DNA from: Auanema rhodensis
Lineage: Eukaryota > Nematoda > Chromadorea > Rhabditida > Rhabditidae
Reading direction: 5' to 3'
NCBI GenBank assembly: GCA_964057225.1
Contig: OZ059896.1
Location: forward strand, 21,882,501-21,946,500
DNA length: 64,000 nt
This document shows positions 12,275 to 24,549 of this stretch, in pieces (position 1 is the first letter of the stretch; each line of letters begins with the position of its first letter). The notes beneath the pieces are model-generated. The model was not told the origin of the DNA. It made no database searches and was given only the letters and a program-made list of their open reading frames with translations. Both the position numbers and the translations under genes were made by a program.

Positions 12275-14028
12275 TCTCAATGTAGTATAGTGCATTCGAT
12301 GCGGATTTCTAAGCTGCGTCGATCTTTGTTATCAGATTTGCGCTAGCTTAAAAATGCACCGAGATATCAACTGATATAAGTTCACACTTATATCCTCGAT
12401 TTTCACCCTGAAGAATTAATTTTTTCGTTGAATAACATTGTCCATCGTCTTTGCCTTGAAAAAAGAAATCTAAAAACATCTACTTTTCGCTAAATTATTT
12501 TGAAATTTTTCGAAAAAATTTTTGTCAAAATGTTTTTGGAAGCAATGTTGAGTGTACATGGAAACTCAACATACACTAATGCATCATTTTTCAAACGATC
12601 ATAACTAATTTTTGTATTAAGCGTTTCTCAATGTAGTATAGTGCATTCGATGCGGATTTTTGAGCTGCGTCGATCTGTGTTATCAGATTCGCGCTAGCTT
12701 AAAAATGCACCGAGATATCAACTGATATAAGTTCACACTTATATCCTCGATTTTCACCCTGAAGAATTAATTTTTTCGTTGAATAACATTGTCCATCGTC
12801 TTTGCCTTGAAAAAAGAAATCTGAAAGCATCTACTTTTCGCTAAATTATTTTGAAATTTTTCGAAAAAATTTTTGTCAAAATGTTTTTGGAAGCAATGTT
12901 GAGTGTACATGGAAACTCAACATACACTAATGCATCATTTTTCAAACGCTCATAACTAATTTTTGTATTAAACGTTTCTCAATGTAGTATAGTGCATTCG
13001 ATGCGGATTTTTAAGCTGCGTCGATCTGTGTTATCAGATTTGCGCTAGCTTAAAAACGCACCGAGATATCAACTGATATAAGTTCACACTTATATCCTCG
13101 ATTTTCACATTGAAGAACTAACTTTTTCGTTGAATAACATTGTCCATCGTCTCTGCCTTGAAAAAAGAAATCTAAAAACATCTACTTTTTGCTAAATTAT
13201 TCTGGAATTTTTCGAAAAAATTTTTGTCAAAATGTTTTTGGAAGCAATGTTGAGTGTACATGAAAACTCAACATACACTAATGCATCATTTTTCAAACGA
13301 TCATAACTAATTTTTGTATTAAGCGTTTCTCAATGTAGTATAGTGCATTCGATGCGGATTTTTAAGCTGCGTCGATCTGTGTTATCAGATTTGCGCTAGC
13401 TTGAAAATGCACCAAGATATCAACTGATGTAAGTGCACACTTATATCCTCGATTTTCACATTGAAGAACTAATTTTTTCGTTGAATAACATTGTCCATCG
13501 TCTCTGCCTTGAAAAAAGAAATCTAAAAACATCTACTTTTTGCTAAATTATTCTGGAATTTTTCGAAAAAATTTTTGTCAAAATGTTTTTGGAAGCAATG
13601 TTGAGTGTACATGAAAACTCAACATACACTAATGCATCATTTTTCAAACGATCATAACTAATTTTTGTATTAAGCGTTTCTCAATGTAGTATAGTGCATT
13701 CGATGCGGATTTTTAAGCTGCGTCGATCTGTGTTATCAGATTTCCGCTAGCTTGAAAATGCACCAAGATATCAACTGATATAAGTGCACACTTATATCCT
13801 CGATTTTCACCCTGAAGAATTAATTTTCCGTTGAATAACATTGTCCATCGTCTTTGCCTTGAAAAAAGGAATCTAAAAACATCTACTTTTTGCTAAATTA
13901 TTCTGGAATTTTTCGAAAAAATTTTTGTCAAAATGTTTTTGGAAGCAATGTTGAGTGTACATGGAAACTCAACATACACTAATGCATCATTTTTCAAACG
14001 ATCATAACTAATTTTTGTATCAAGCGTT
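12275..14028 (+). repeat. HOR unit, variant gamma, expanded to five monomers
   Basis: The order is E (12275), F (12626, with the private 'ctgaaagcatc'), B (12977), a C/B hybrid (13328, 'gatgtaagtgcac' followed by the B tail 'cacattg') and C (13679, 'atttccg'). The length is 1754 bp. The private marks 'ctgaaagcatc' and 'gatgtaag' recur in the unit at 16834, which identifies it as the related copy. The extra monomer is best explained by an exchange inside the monomer at 13328. Confidence 0.75.
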
Positions 14029-15430
14029 TCTCAATGTAGTATAGTGCATTCGATGCGGATTTCTAAGCTGCGTCGATCTTTGTTATCAGATTTGCGCTAG
14101 CTTAAAAATGCACCGAGATATCAACTGATATAAGTTCACACTTATATCCTCGATTTTCACCCTGAAGAATTAATTTTTTCGTTGAATAACATTGTCCATC
14201 GTCTTTGCCTTGAAAAAAGAAATCTAAAAACATCTACTTTTCGCTAAATTATTTTGAAATTTTTCGAAAAAATTTTTGTCAAAATGTTTTTGGAAGCAAT
14301 GTTGAGTGTACATGGAAACTCAACATACACTAATGCATCATTTTTCAAACGATCATAACTAATTTTTGTATTAAGCGTTTCTCAATGTAGTATAGTGCAT
14401 TCGATGCGGATTTTTGAGCTGCGTCGATCTGTGTTATCAGATTCGCGCTAGCTTAAAAATGCACCGAGATATCAACTGATATAAGTTCACACTTATATCC
14501 TCGATTTTCACCCTGAAGAATTAATTTTTTCGTTGAATAACATTGTCCATCGTCTTTGCCTTGAAAAAAGAAATCTAAAAGCATCTACTTTTCGCTAAAT
14601 TATTTTGAAATTTTTCGAAAAAATTTTTGTCAAAATGTTTTTGGAAGCAATGTTGAGTGTACATGGAAACTCAACATACACTAATGCATCATTTTTCAAA
14701 CGCTCATAACTAATTTTTGTATTAAACGTTTCTCAATGTAGTATAGTGCATTCGATGCGGATTTTTAAGCTGCGTCGATCTGTGTTATCAGATTTGCGCT
14801 AGCTTAAAAACGCACCAAGATATCAACTGATATAAGTGCACACTTATATCCTCGATTTTCACCCTGAAGAATTAATTTTCCGTTGAATAACATTGTCCAT
14901 CGTCTTTGCCTTGAAAAAAGGAATCTAAAAACATCTACTTTTTGCTAAATTATTCTGGAATTTTTCGAAAAAATTTTTGTCAAAATGTTTTTGGAAGCAA
15001 TGTTGAGTGTACATGGAAACTCAACATACACTAATGCATCATTTTTCAAACGATCATAACTAATTTTTGTATTAAGCGTTTCTCAATGTAGTATAGTGCA
15101 TTCGATGCGGATTTTTAAGCTGCGTCGATCTGTGTTATCAGATTTGCGCTAGCTTGAAAATGCACCAAGATATCAACTGATATAAGTGCACACTTATATC
15201 CTCGATTTTCACCCTGAAGAATTAATTTTCCGTTGAATAACATTGTCCATCGTCTTTGCCTTGAAAAAAGGAATCTAAAAACATCTACTTTTTGCTAAAT
15301 TATTCTGGAATTTTTCGAAAAAATTTTTGTCAAAATGTTTTTGGAAGCAATGTTGAGTGTACATGGAAACTCAACATACACTAATGCATCATTTTTCAAA
15401 CGATCATAACTAATTTTTGTATCAAGCGTT
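14029..15430 (+). repeat. Four-monomer HOR unit, variant alpha, second copy
   Basis: Monomers at 14029 (E), 14380 (F), 14731 (hybrid 'aaaaacgcaccaag' with C remainder) and 15081 (C). The total of 1402 bp matches 7016-8417 in subtype order and length, including the distinctive hybrid third monomer with the one-base deletion. Confidence 0.75.
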
Positions 15431-16833
15431 TCTCAATGTAGTATAGTGCATTCGATGCGGATTTCTAAGCTGCGTCGATCTTTGTTATCAGATTTGCGCT
15501 AGCTTAAAAATGCACCGAGATATCAACTGATATAAGTTCACACTTATATCCTCGATTTTCACCCTGAAGAATTAATTTTTTCGTTGAATAACATTGTCCA
15601 TCGTCTTTGCCTTGAAAAAAGAAATCTAAAAACATCTACTTTTCGCTAAATTATTTTGAAATTTTTCGAAAAAATTTTTGTCAAAATGTTTTTGGAAGCA
15701 ATGTTGAGTGTACATGGAAACTCAACATACACTAATGCATCATTTTTCAAACGATCATAACTAATTTTTGTATTAAGCGTTTCTCAATGTAGTATAGTGC
15801 ATTCGATGCGGATTTTTGAGCTGCGTCGATCTGTGTTATCAGATTCGCGCTAGCTTAAAAATGCACCGAGATATCAACTGATATAAGTTCACACTTATAT
15901 CCTCGATTTTCACCCTGAAGAATTAATTTTTTCGTTGAATAACATTGTCCATCGTCTTTGCCTTGAAAAAAGAAATCTAAAAGCATCTACTTTTCGCTAA
16001 ATTATTTTGAAATTTTTCGAAAAAATTTTTGTCAAAATGTTTTTGGAAGCAATGTTGAGTGTACATGGAAACTCAACATACACTAATGCATCATTTTTCA
16101 AACGCTCATAACTAATTTTTGTATTAAACGTTTCTCAATGTAGTATAGTGCATTCGATGCGGATTTTTAAGCTGCGTCGATCTGTGTTATCAGATTTGCG
16201 CTAGCTTAAAAACGCACCGAGATATCAACTGATATAAGTTCACACTTATATCCTCGATTTTCACATTGAAGAACTAACTTTTTCGTTGAATAACATTGTC
16301 CATCGTCTCTGCCTTGAAAAAAGAAATCTAAAAACATCTACTTTTTGCTAAATTATTCTGGAATTTTTCGAAAAAATTTTTGTCAAAATGTTTTTGGAAG
16401 CAATGTTGAGTGTACATGAAAACTCAACATACACTAATGCATCATTTTTCAAACGATCATAACTAATTTTTGTATTAAGCGTTTCTCAATGTAGTATAGT
16501 GCATTCGATGCGGATTTTTAAGCTGCGTCGATCTGTGTTATCAGATTTGCGCTAGCTTGAAAATGCACCAAGATATCAACTGATATAAGTGCACACTTAT
16601 ATCCTCGATTTTCACCCTGAAGAATTAATTTTCCGTTGAATAACATTGTCCATCGTCTTTGCCTTGAAAAAAGGAATCTAAAAACATCTACTTTTTGCTA
16701 AATTATTCTGGAATTTTTCGAAAAAATTTTTGTCAAAATGTTTTTGGAAGCAATGTTGAGTGTACATGGAAACTCAACATACACTAATGCATCATTTTTC
16801 AAACGATCATAACTAATTTTTGTATCAAGCGTT
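15431..16833 (+). repeat. Four-monomer HOR unit, variant beta, second copy
   Basis: Monomers at 15431 (E), 15782 (F), 16133 (B, 'gaactaactttttcg') and 16484 (C), 1403 bp in total. It is offset from the first beta unit by 4559 bp, which is 13 monomers less four one-base deletions. It is followed by a gamma-like unit, as the first beta unit was, so beta plus gamma moved together. Confidence 0.78.
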
Positions 16834-18236
16834 TCTCAATGTAGTATAGTGCATTCGATGCGGATTTCTAAGCTGCGTCGATCTTTGTTATCAGATTTGC
16901 GCTAGCTTAAAAATGCACCGAGATATCAACTGATATAAGTTCACACTTATATCCTCGATTTTCACCCTGAAGAATTAATTTTTTCGTTGAATAACATTGT
17001 CCATCGTCTTTGCCTTGAAAAAAGAAATCTAAAAACATCTACTTTTCGCTAAATTATTTTGAAATTTTTCGAAAAAATTTTTGTCAAAATGTTTTTGGAA
17101 GCAATGTTGAGTGTACATGGAAACTCAACATACACTAATGCATCATTTTTCAAACGATCATAACTAATTTTTGTATTAAGCGTTTCTCAATGTAGTATAG
17201 TGCATTCGATGCGGATTTTTGAGCTGCGTCGATCTGTGTTATCAGATTCGCGCTAGCTTAAAAATGCACCGAGATATCAACTGATATAAGTTCACACTTA
17301 TATCCTCGATTTTCACCCTGAAGAATTAATTTTTTCGTTGAATAACATTGTCCATCGTCTTTGCCTTGAAAAAAGAAATCTGAAAGCATCTACTTTTCGC
17401 TAAATTATTTTGAAATTTTTCGAAAAAATTTTTGTCAAAATGTTTTTGGAAGCAATGTTGAGTGTACATGGAAACTCAACATACACTAATGCATCATTTT
17501 TCAAACGCTCATAACTAATTTTTGTATTAAACGTTTCTCAATGTAGTATAGTGCATTCGATGCGGATTTTTAAGCTGCGTCGATCTGTGTTATCAGATTT
17601 GCGCTAGCTTAAAAACGCACCGAGATATCAACTGATATAAGTTCACACTTATATCCTCGATTTTCACATTGAAGAACTAACTTTTTCGTTGAATAACATT
17701 GTCCATCGTCTCTGCCTTGAAAAAAGAAATCTAAAAACATCTACTTTTTGCTAAATTATTCTGGAATTTTTCGAAAAAATTTTTGTCAAAATGTTTTTGG
17801 AAGCAATGTTGAGTGTACATGAAAACTCAACATACACTAATGCATCATTTTTCAAACGATCATAACTAATTTTTGTATTAAGCGTTTCTCAATGTAGTAT
17901 AGTGCATTCGATGCGGATTTTTAAGCTGCGTCGATCTGTGTTATCAGATTTGCGCTAGCTTGAAAATGCACCAAGATATCAACTGATGTAAGTGCACACT
18001 TATATCCTCGATTTTCACCCTGAAGAATTAATTTTCCGTTGAATAACATTGTCCATCGTCTTTGCCTTGAAAAAAGAAATCTGAAAGCATCTACTTTTCG
18101 CTAAATTATTTTGAAATTTTTCGAAAAAATTTTTGTCAAAATGTTTTTGGAAGCAATGTTGAGTGTACATGGAAACTCAACATACACTAATGCATCATTT
18201 TTCAAACGATCATAACTAATTTTTGTATTAAGCGTT
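16834..18236 (+). repeat. Four-monomer HOR unit, variant gamma, second copy
   Basis: Monomers at 16834 (E), 17185 (F with 'ctgaaagcatc'), 17536 (B) and 17887 (C head with 'gatgtaagtgcac', one-base deletion, then an F-like tail with 'ctgaaagcatc'). The first three monomers and the head of the fourth match 12275 onward. The fourth has a different recombinant tail, so the HOR phase shifts here and the next monomer is F, not E. Confidence 0.75.
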
Positions 18237-19639
18237 TCTCAATGTAGTATAGTGCATTCGATGCGGATTTTTGAGCTGCGTCGATCTGTGTTATCAGATT
18301 CGCGCTAGCTTAAAAATGCACCGAGATATCAACTGATATAAGTTCACACTTATATCCTCGATTTTCACCCTGAAGAATTAATTTTTTCGTTGAATAACAT
18401 TGTCCATCGTCTTTGCCTTGAAAAAAGAAATCTGAAAGCATCTACTTTTCGCTAAATTATTTTGAAATTTTTCGAAAAAATTTTTGTCAAAATGTTTTTG
18501 GAAGCAATGTTGAGTGTACATGGAAACTCAACATACACTAATGCATCATTTTTCAAACGCTCATAACTAATTTTTGTATTAAACGTTTCTCAATGTAGTA
18601 TAGTGCATTCGATGCGGATTTTTAAGCTGCGTCGATCTGTGTTATCAGATTTGCGCTAGCTTAAAAACGCACCGAGATATCAACTGATATAAGTTCACAC
18701 TTATATCCTCGATTTTCACATTGAAGAACTAACTTTTTCGTTGAATAACATTGTCCATCGTCTCTGCCTTGAAAAAAGAAATCTAAAAACATCTACTTTT
18801 TGCTAAATTGTTCTGGAATTTTTCGAAAAAATTTTTGTCAAAATGTTTTTGGAAGCAATGTTGAGTGTACATGAAAACTCAACATACACTAATGCATCAT
18901 TTTTCAAACGATCATAACTAATTTTTGTATTAAGCGTTTCTCAATGTAGTATAGTGCATTCGATGCGGATTTTTAAGCTGCGTCGATCTGTGTTATCAGA
19001 TTTGCGCTAGCTTGAAAATGCACCAAGATATCAACTGATGTAAGTGCACACTTATATCCTCGATTTTCACCCTGAAGAATTAATTTTCCGTTGAATAACA
19101 TTGTCCATCGTCTTTGCCTTGAAAAAAGGAATCTAAAAACATCTACTTTTTGCTAAATTATTCTGGAATTTTTCGAAAAACTTTTTGTCAAAATGTTTTT
19201 GGAAGCAATGTTGAGTGTACATGGAAACTCAACATACACTAATGCATCATTTTTCAAACGATCATAACTAATTTTTGTATCAAGCGTTTCTCAATGTAGT
19301 ATAGTGCATTCGATGCGGATTTTTAAGCTGCGTCGATCTGTGTTATCAGATTTGCGCTAGCTTAAAAACGCACCGAGATATCAACTGATATAAGTTCACA
19401 CTTATATCCTCGATTTTCACATTGAAGAACTAATTTTTTCGTTGAATAACATTGTCCATCGTCTCTGCCTTGAAAAAAGAAATCTAAAAACATCTACTTT
19501 TCGCTAAATTATTTTGAAATTTTTCGAAAAAATTTTTGTCAAAATGTTTTTGGAAGCAATGTTGAGTGTACATGAAAACTCAACATACACTAATGCATCA
19601 TTTTTCAAACGATCATAACTAATTTTTGTATTAAGCGTT
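18237..19639 (+). repeat. Four monomers at the decaying end of the left HOR
   Basis: Order F (18237), B (18588, private 'aaattgttctgg'), C (18939, 'gatgtaag', private 'gaaaaactttttg') and a B-head/A-tail monomer (19289) like the one at 1053. No E monomer appears between C and the next unit, so the E-F-B-C order is lost here. Private substitutions are more frequent than in the preceding HOR core. Confidence 0.65.
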
Positions 19640-21039
19640 TCTCAATGTAGTATAGTGCATTCGATGCGGATTTTTGAGCTGCGTCGATCTGTGTTATCAG
19701 ATTTGCGCTAGCTTAAAAATGCACCGAGATATCAACTGATATAAGTTCACACTTATATCCTCGATTTTCACCCTGAAGAATTAATTTTCCGTTGAATAAC
19801 ATTGTCCATCGTCTTTGCCTTGAAAAAAGGAATCTAAAAACATCTACTTTTTGCTAAATTATTCTGGAATTTTTCGAAAAAATTTTTGTCAAAATGTTTT
19901 TGGAAGCAATGTTGAGTGTACATGGAAACTCAACATACACTAATGCATCATTTTTCAAACGATCATAACTAATTTTTGTATTAAGCGTTTCTCAATGTAG
20001 TATAGTGCATTCGATGCGGATTTTTAAGCTGCGTCGATCTGTGTTATCAGATTTGCGCTAGCTTGAAAATGCACCAAGATATCAACTGATATAAGTGCAC
20101 ACTTATATCCTCGATTTTCACCCTGAAGAATTAATTTTCCGTTGAATAACATTGTCCATCGTGTTTGCCTTGAAAAAAGGAATCTAAAAACATCTACTTT
20201 TTGCTAAATTATTCTGGAATTTTTCGAAAAAATTTTTGTCAAAATGTTTTTGGAAGCAATGTTGAGTGTACATGGAAACTCAACATACACTAATGCATCA
20301 TTTTTCAAACGATCATAACTAATTTTTGTATTAAGCGTTTCTCAATGTAGTATAGTGCATTCGATGCGGATTTTTAAGCTGCGTCGATCTGTGTTATCAG
20401 ATTTGCGCTAGCTTGAAAATGCACCGAGATATCAACTGATATAAGTTCACACTTATATCCTCGATTTTCACCCTGAAGAATTAATTTTCCGTTGAATAAC
20501 ATTGTCCATCGTCTTTGCCTTGAAAAAAGGAATCTAAAAACATCTACTTTTTGCTAAATTATTCTGGAATTTTTCGAAAAAATTTTTGTCAAAATGTTTT
20601 TGGAAGCAATGTTGAGTGTACATGGAAACTCAACATACACTAATGCATCATTTTTCAAACGATCATAACTAATTTTTGTATTAAGCGTTTCTCAATGTAG
20701 TATAGTGCATTCGATGCGGATTTTTAAGCTGCGTCGATCTGTGTTATCAGATTTGCGCTAGCTTGAAAATGCACCAAGATATCAACTGATATAAGTGCAC
20801 ACTTATATCCTCGATTTTCACCCTGAAGAATTAATTTTCCGTTGAATAACATTGTCCATCGTCTTTGCCTTGAAAAAAGGAATCTAAAAACATCTACTTT
20901 TTGCTAAATTATTCTGGAATTTTTCGAAAAAATTTTTGTCAAAATGTTTTTGGAAGCAATGTTGAGTGTACATGGAAACTCAACATACACTAATGCATCA
21001 TTTTTCAAACGATCATAACTAATTTTTGTATCAAGCGTT
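19640..21039 (+). repeat. Run of four consecutive 350-bp monomers
   Basis: Monomers at 19640, 19990, 20340 and 20690 all carry the deleted 'attttccg' motif, giving 4 x 350 = 1400 bp. The first has an A-type head ('tttttgagc', 'ccgag'), the third has a mixed head ('gcttgaaaatg' with 'ccgag' and 'aagttcac'), and the second and fourth are full C. The second has the private 'gtgtttgcc'. This is the longest uninterrupted run of the short class and its last appearance in the window. Confidence 0.85.
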
Positions 21040-24000
21040 TCTCAATGTAGTATAGTGCATTCGATGCGGATTTTTAAGCTGCGTCGATCTGTGTTATCAG
21101 ATTTGCGCTAGCTTAAAAACGCACCGAGATATCAACTGATATAAGTTCACACTTATATCCTCGATTTTCACCCTGAAGAATTAATTTTTTCGTTGAATAA
21201 CATTGTCCATCGTCTTTGCCTTGAAAAAGGAAACCTAAAAACATCTACTTTTCGCTAAATTATTTTGAAATTTTTCGAAAAAATTTTTGTCAAAATGTTT
21301 TTGGAAGCAATGTTGAGTGTACATGGAAACTCAACATACACTAATGCATCATTTTTCAAACGATCATAACTAATTTTTGTATTAAGCGTTTCTCAATGTA
21401 GTATAGTGCATTCGATGCGGAATTGTAAGCTGCGTCGATCTGTGTTATCAGATTTGCGCTAGCTTAAAAATGCACCAAGATATCAACTGATATAAGTGCA
21501 CACTTATATCCTCGATTTTTACCCTGAAGAATTAATTTTTTCGTTGAAAAACATTGTCCATCGTCTTTGCCTTGAAAAAAGGAATCTAAAAACATCCACT
21601 TTTTGCTAAATTGTTTCGAAATTTTTCGAAAAAATTTTTGTCAAAATGTTTTTGGAAGCAATGTTGAGTGTACATGGAAACTCAACATACACTAATGCAT
21701 CATTTTTCAAACGATCATAACTAATTTTTGTATTAAGCGTTTCTCAATGTAGTATAGTGCATTCGATGCGGATTTGTAAGCTGCGTCGATCTGTGTTATC
21801 AGATTTGCGCTAGCTTAAAAATGCACCAAGATATCAACTGATATAAGTGCACACTTATATCCTCGATTTTTACCCTGAAGAATTAATTTTTTCGTTGAAA
21901 AACATTGTCCATCGTCTTTGCCTTGAAAAAAGGAATCTAAAAACATCCACTTTTTGCTAAATTATTTTGAAATTTTTCGAAAAAATTTTTGTCAAAATGT
22001 TTTTGGAAGCAATGTTGAGTGTACATGGAAACTCAACATACACTAATGCATCATTTTTCAAACGATCATAACTAATTTTTGTATTAAGCGTTTCTCAATG
22101 TAGTATAGTGCATTCGATGCGGATTTTTAAGCTGCGTCGATCTGTGTTATCAGATTTGCGCTAGCTTGAAAATGCACCAAGATATCAACTGATATAAGTG
22201 CACACTTATATCCTCGATTTTCACCCTGAAGAATTAATTTTTTCGTTGAATAACATTGTCCATCGTCTTTGCCTTGAAAAAAGAAATCTAAAAACATCTA
22301 CTTTTTGCTAAATTATTTTGAAATTTTTCGAAAAAATTTTTGTCAAAATGTTTTTGGAAACAATGTTGAGTGTACATGAAAACTCAACATACACTAATGC
22401 ATCATTTTTCAAACGATCATAACTAATTTTTGTATTAAGCGTTTCTCAATGTAGTATAGTGCATTCGATGCGGATTTCTAAGCTGCGTCGATCTGTGTTA
22501 TCAGATTTGCGCTAGCTTAAAAATGCACCGAGATATCAACTGATATAAGTTTACACTTATATCCTCGATTTTCACCCTGAAGAAATAACTTTTTCGTTGA
22601 ATAACATTGTCCATCGTCTTTGCCTTGAAAAAAGAAATCTAAAAACATCTACTTTTCGCTAAATTATTTTGAAATTTTTCGAAAAAATTTTTGTCAAAAT
22701 GTTTTTGGAAGCAATGTTGAGTGTACATGGAAACTCAACATACACTAATGCATCATTTTTCAAACGATCATAACTAATTTTTGTATTAAGCGTTCCTCAA
22801 TGTAATATAGTGCATTCGATGCGGATTTTTAAGCTGCGTCGATCTGTGATATCAGATTTGCGCTAGCTTAAAAATGCACCAAGATATCAACTGATATAAG
22901 TTCACACTTATATCCTCGATTTTCACCCTGAAGAATTAATTTTTTCGTTGAATAACATTGTCCATCGTCTTTGCCTTGAAAAAGGAAACCTAAAAACATC
23001 TACTTTTCGCTAAATTATTTTGAAATTTTTCGAAAAAATTTTTGTCAAAATGTTTTTGGAAGCAATGTTGAGTGTACATGGAAACTCAACATACACTAAT
23101 GCATCATTTTTCAAACGATCATAACTAATTTTTGTATTAAGCGTTTCTCAATGTAGTATAGTGCATTCGATGCGGATTTGTAAGCTGCGTCGATCTGTGT
23201 TATCAGATTTGCGCTAGCTTAAAAATGCACCAAGATATCAACTGATATAAGTGCACACTTATATCCTCGATTTTTACCCTGAAGAATTAATTTTTTCGTT
23301 GAAAAACATTGTCCATCGTCTTTGCCTTGAAAAAAGGAATCTAAAAACATCCACTTTTTGCTAAATTATTTCGAAATTTTTCGAAAAAATTTTTGTCAAA
23401 ATGTTTTTGGAAGCAATGTTGAGTGTACATGGAAACTCAACATACACTAATGCATCATTTTTCAAACGATCATAACTAATTTTTGTATTAAGCGTTTCTC
23501 AATGTAGTATAGTGCATTCGATGCGGATTTGTAAGCTGCGTCGATCTGTGTTATCAGATTTGCGCTAGCTTAAAAATGCACCAAGATATCAACTGATATA
23601 AGTGCACACTTATATCCTCGATTTTTACCCTGAAGAATTAATTTTTTCGTTGAAAAACATTGTCCATCGTCTTTGCCTTGAAAAAAGGAATCTAAAAACA
23701 TCCACTTTTTGCTAAATTATTTTGAAATTTTTCGAAAAAATTTTTGTCAAAATGTTTTTGGAAGCAATGTTGAGTGTACATGGAAACTCAACATACACTA
23801 ATGCATCATTTTTCAAACGATCATAACTAATTTTTGTATTAAGCGTTTCTCAATGTAGTATAGTGCATTCGATGCGGATTTTTAAGCTGCGTCGATCTGT
23901 GTTATCAGATTTGCGCTAGCTTGAAAATGCACCAAGATATCAACTGATATAAGTGCACACTTATATCCTCGATTTTCACCCTGAAGAATTAATTTTTTCG

Positions 24001-24549
24001 TTGAATAACATTGTCCATCGTCTTTGCCTTGAAAAAAGAAATCTAAAAACATCTACTTTTTGCTAAATTATTTTGAAATTTTTCGAAAAAATTTTTGTCA
24101 AAATGTTTTTGGAAACAATGTTGAGTGTACATGAAAACTCAACATACACTAATGCATCATTTTTCAAACGATCATAACTAATTTTTGTATTAAGCGTTTC
24201 TCAATGTAGTATAGTGCATTCGATGCGGATTTCTAAGCTGCGTCGATCTGTGTTATCAGATTTGCGCTAGCTTAAAAATGCACCGAGATATCAACTGATA
24301 TAAGTTTACACTTATATCCTCGATTTTCACCCTGAAGAAATAACTTTTTCGTTGAATAACATTGTCCATCGTCTTTGCCTTGAAAAAAGAAATCTAAAAA
24401 CATCTACTTTTCGCTAAATTATTTTGAAATTTTTCGAAAAAATTTTTGTCAAAATGTTTTTGGAAGCAATGTTGAGTGTACATGGAAACTCAACATACAC
24501 TAATGCATCATTTTTCAAACGATCATAACTAATTTTTGTATTAAGCGTT
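21040..24549 (+). repeat. Junction zone between left and right satellite domains
   Basis: Ten 351-bp monomers with marks found in neither neighbouring domain: 'gatttgtaagc' (one copy 'gaattgtaagc'), 'cgatttttacc', 'gttgaaaaacattg', 'aacatccact', 'aaaaggaaacc' and 'gtttacac'. Left-type 'aagtgcac' and 'gcttgaaaatg' persist, but the one-base deletion is gone. Inside it, a five-monomer segment is duplicated at a 1755-bp offset. Examples are 'ggaaacc' near 21229 and 22984, 'gtttacac' near 22550 and 24305, and 'cgttcctcaatgtaatatag' starting at 22791 and 24546. The duplicated segment runs from about 21.2 to 22.9 kb and from about 22.9 to 24.7 kb. Confidence 0.8.

Larger units (their letters stand above)
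1..21039 (+). repeat. Left satellite domain: 60 monomers, subtypes A/B/C/E/F
   Basis: Sixty monomers; 60 x 351 = 21060, and the 21-base shortfall equals the 21 copies of the one-base-deleted 'aattttccg' motif that I counted. Subtypes are separable by linked substitutions. A has 'tttttgagc' and 'acttttcgct'. B has 'aaaaacgcacc', 'cacattgaagaac', 'gtctctgcc' and 'catgaaaac'. C has 'gcttgaaaatgcaccaag', 'aagtgcac', the deletion and often 'tatcaagcg'. E has 'tttctaagc' with, in most copies, 'gatctttgtt'. F is A-like with 'attcgcg', 'aaagcatc', 'acgctcat' and 'ttaaacg'. Subtype order is irregular from 1 to about 7 kb and becomes a regular HOR further right. The 350-bp class is absent after 21039. 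Confidence 0.9.

Noticed and set aside
23146-24549. Hidden inverted segment in the junction zone
   Set aside because: All monomers, including those with 'gatttgtaagc', read in the same direction. The unusual words are substitutions, not reverse complements.
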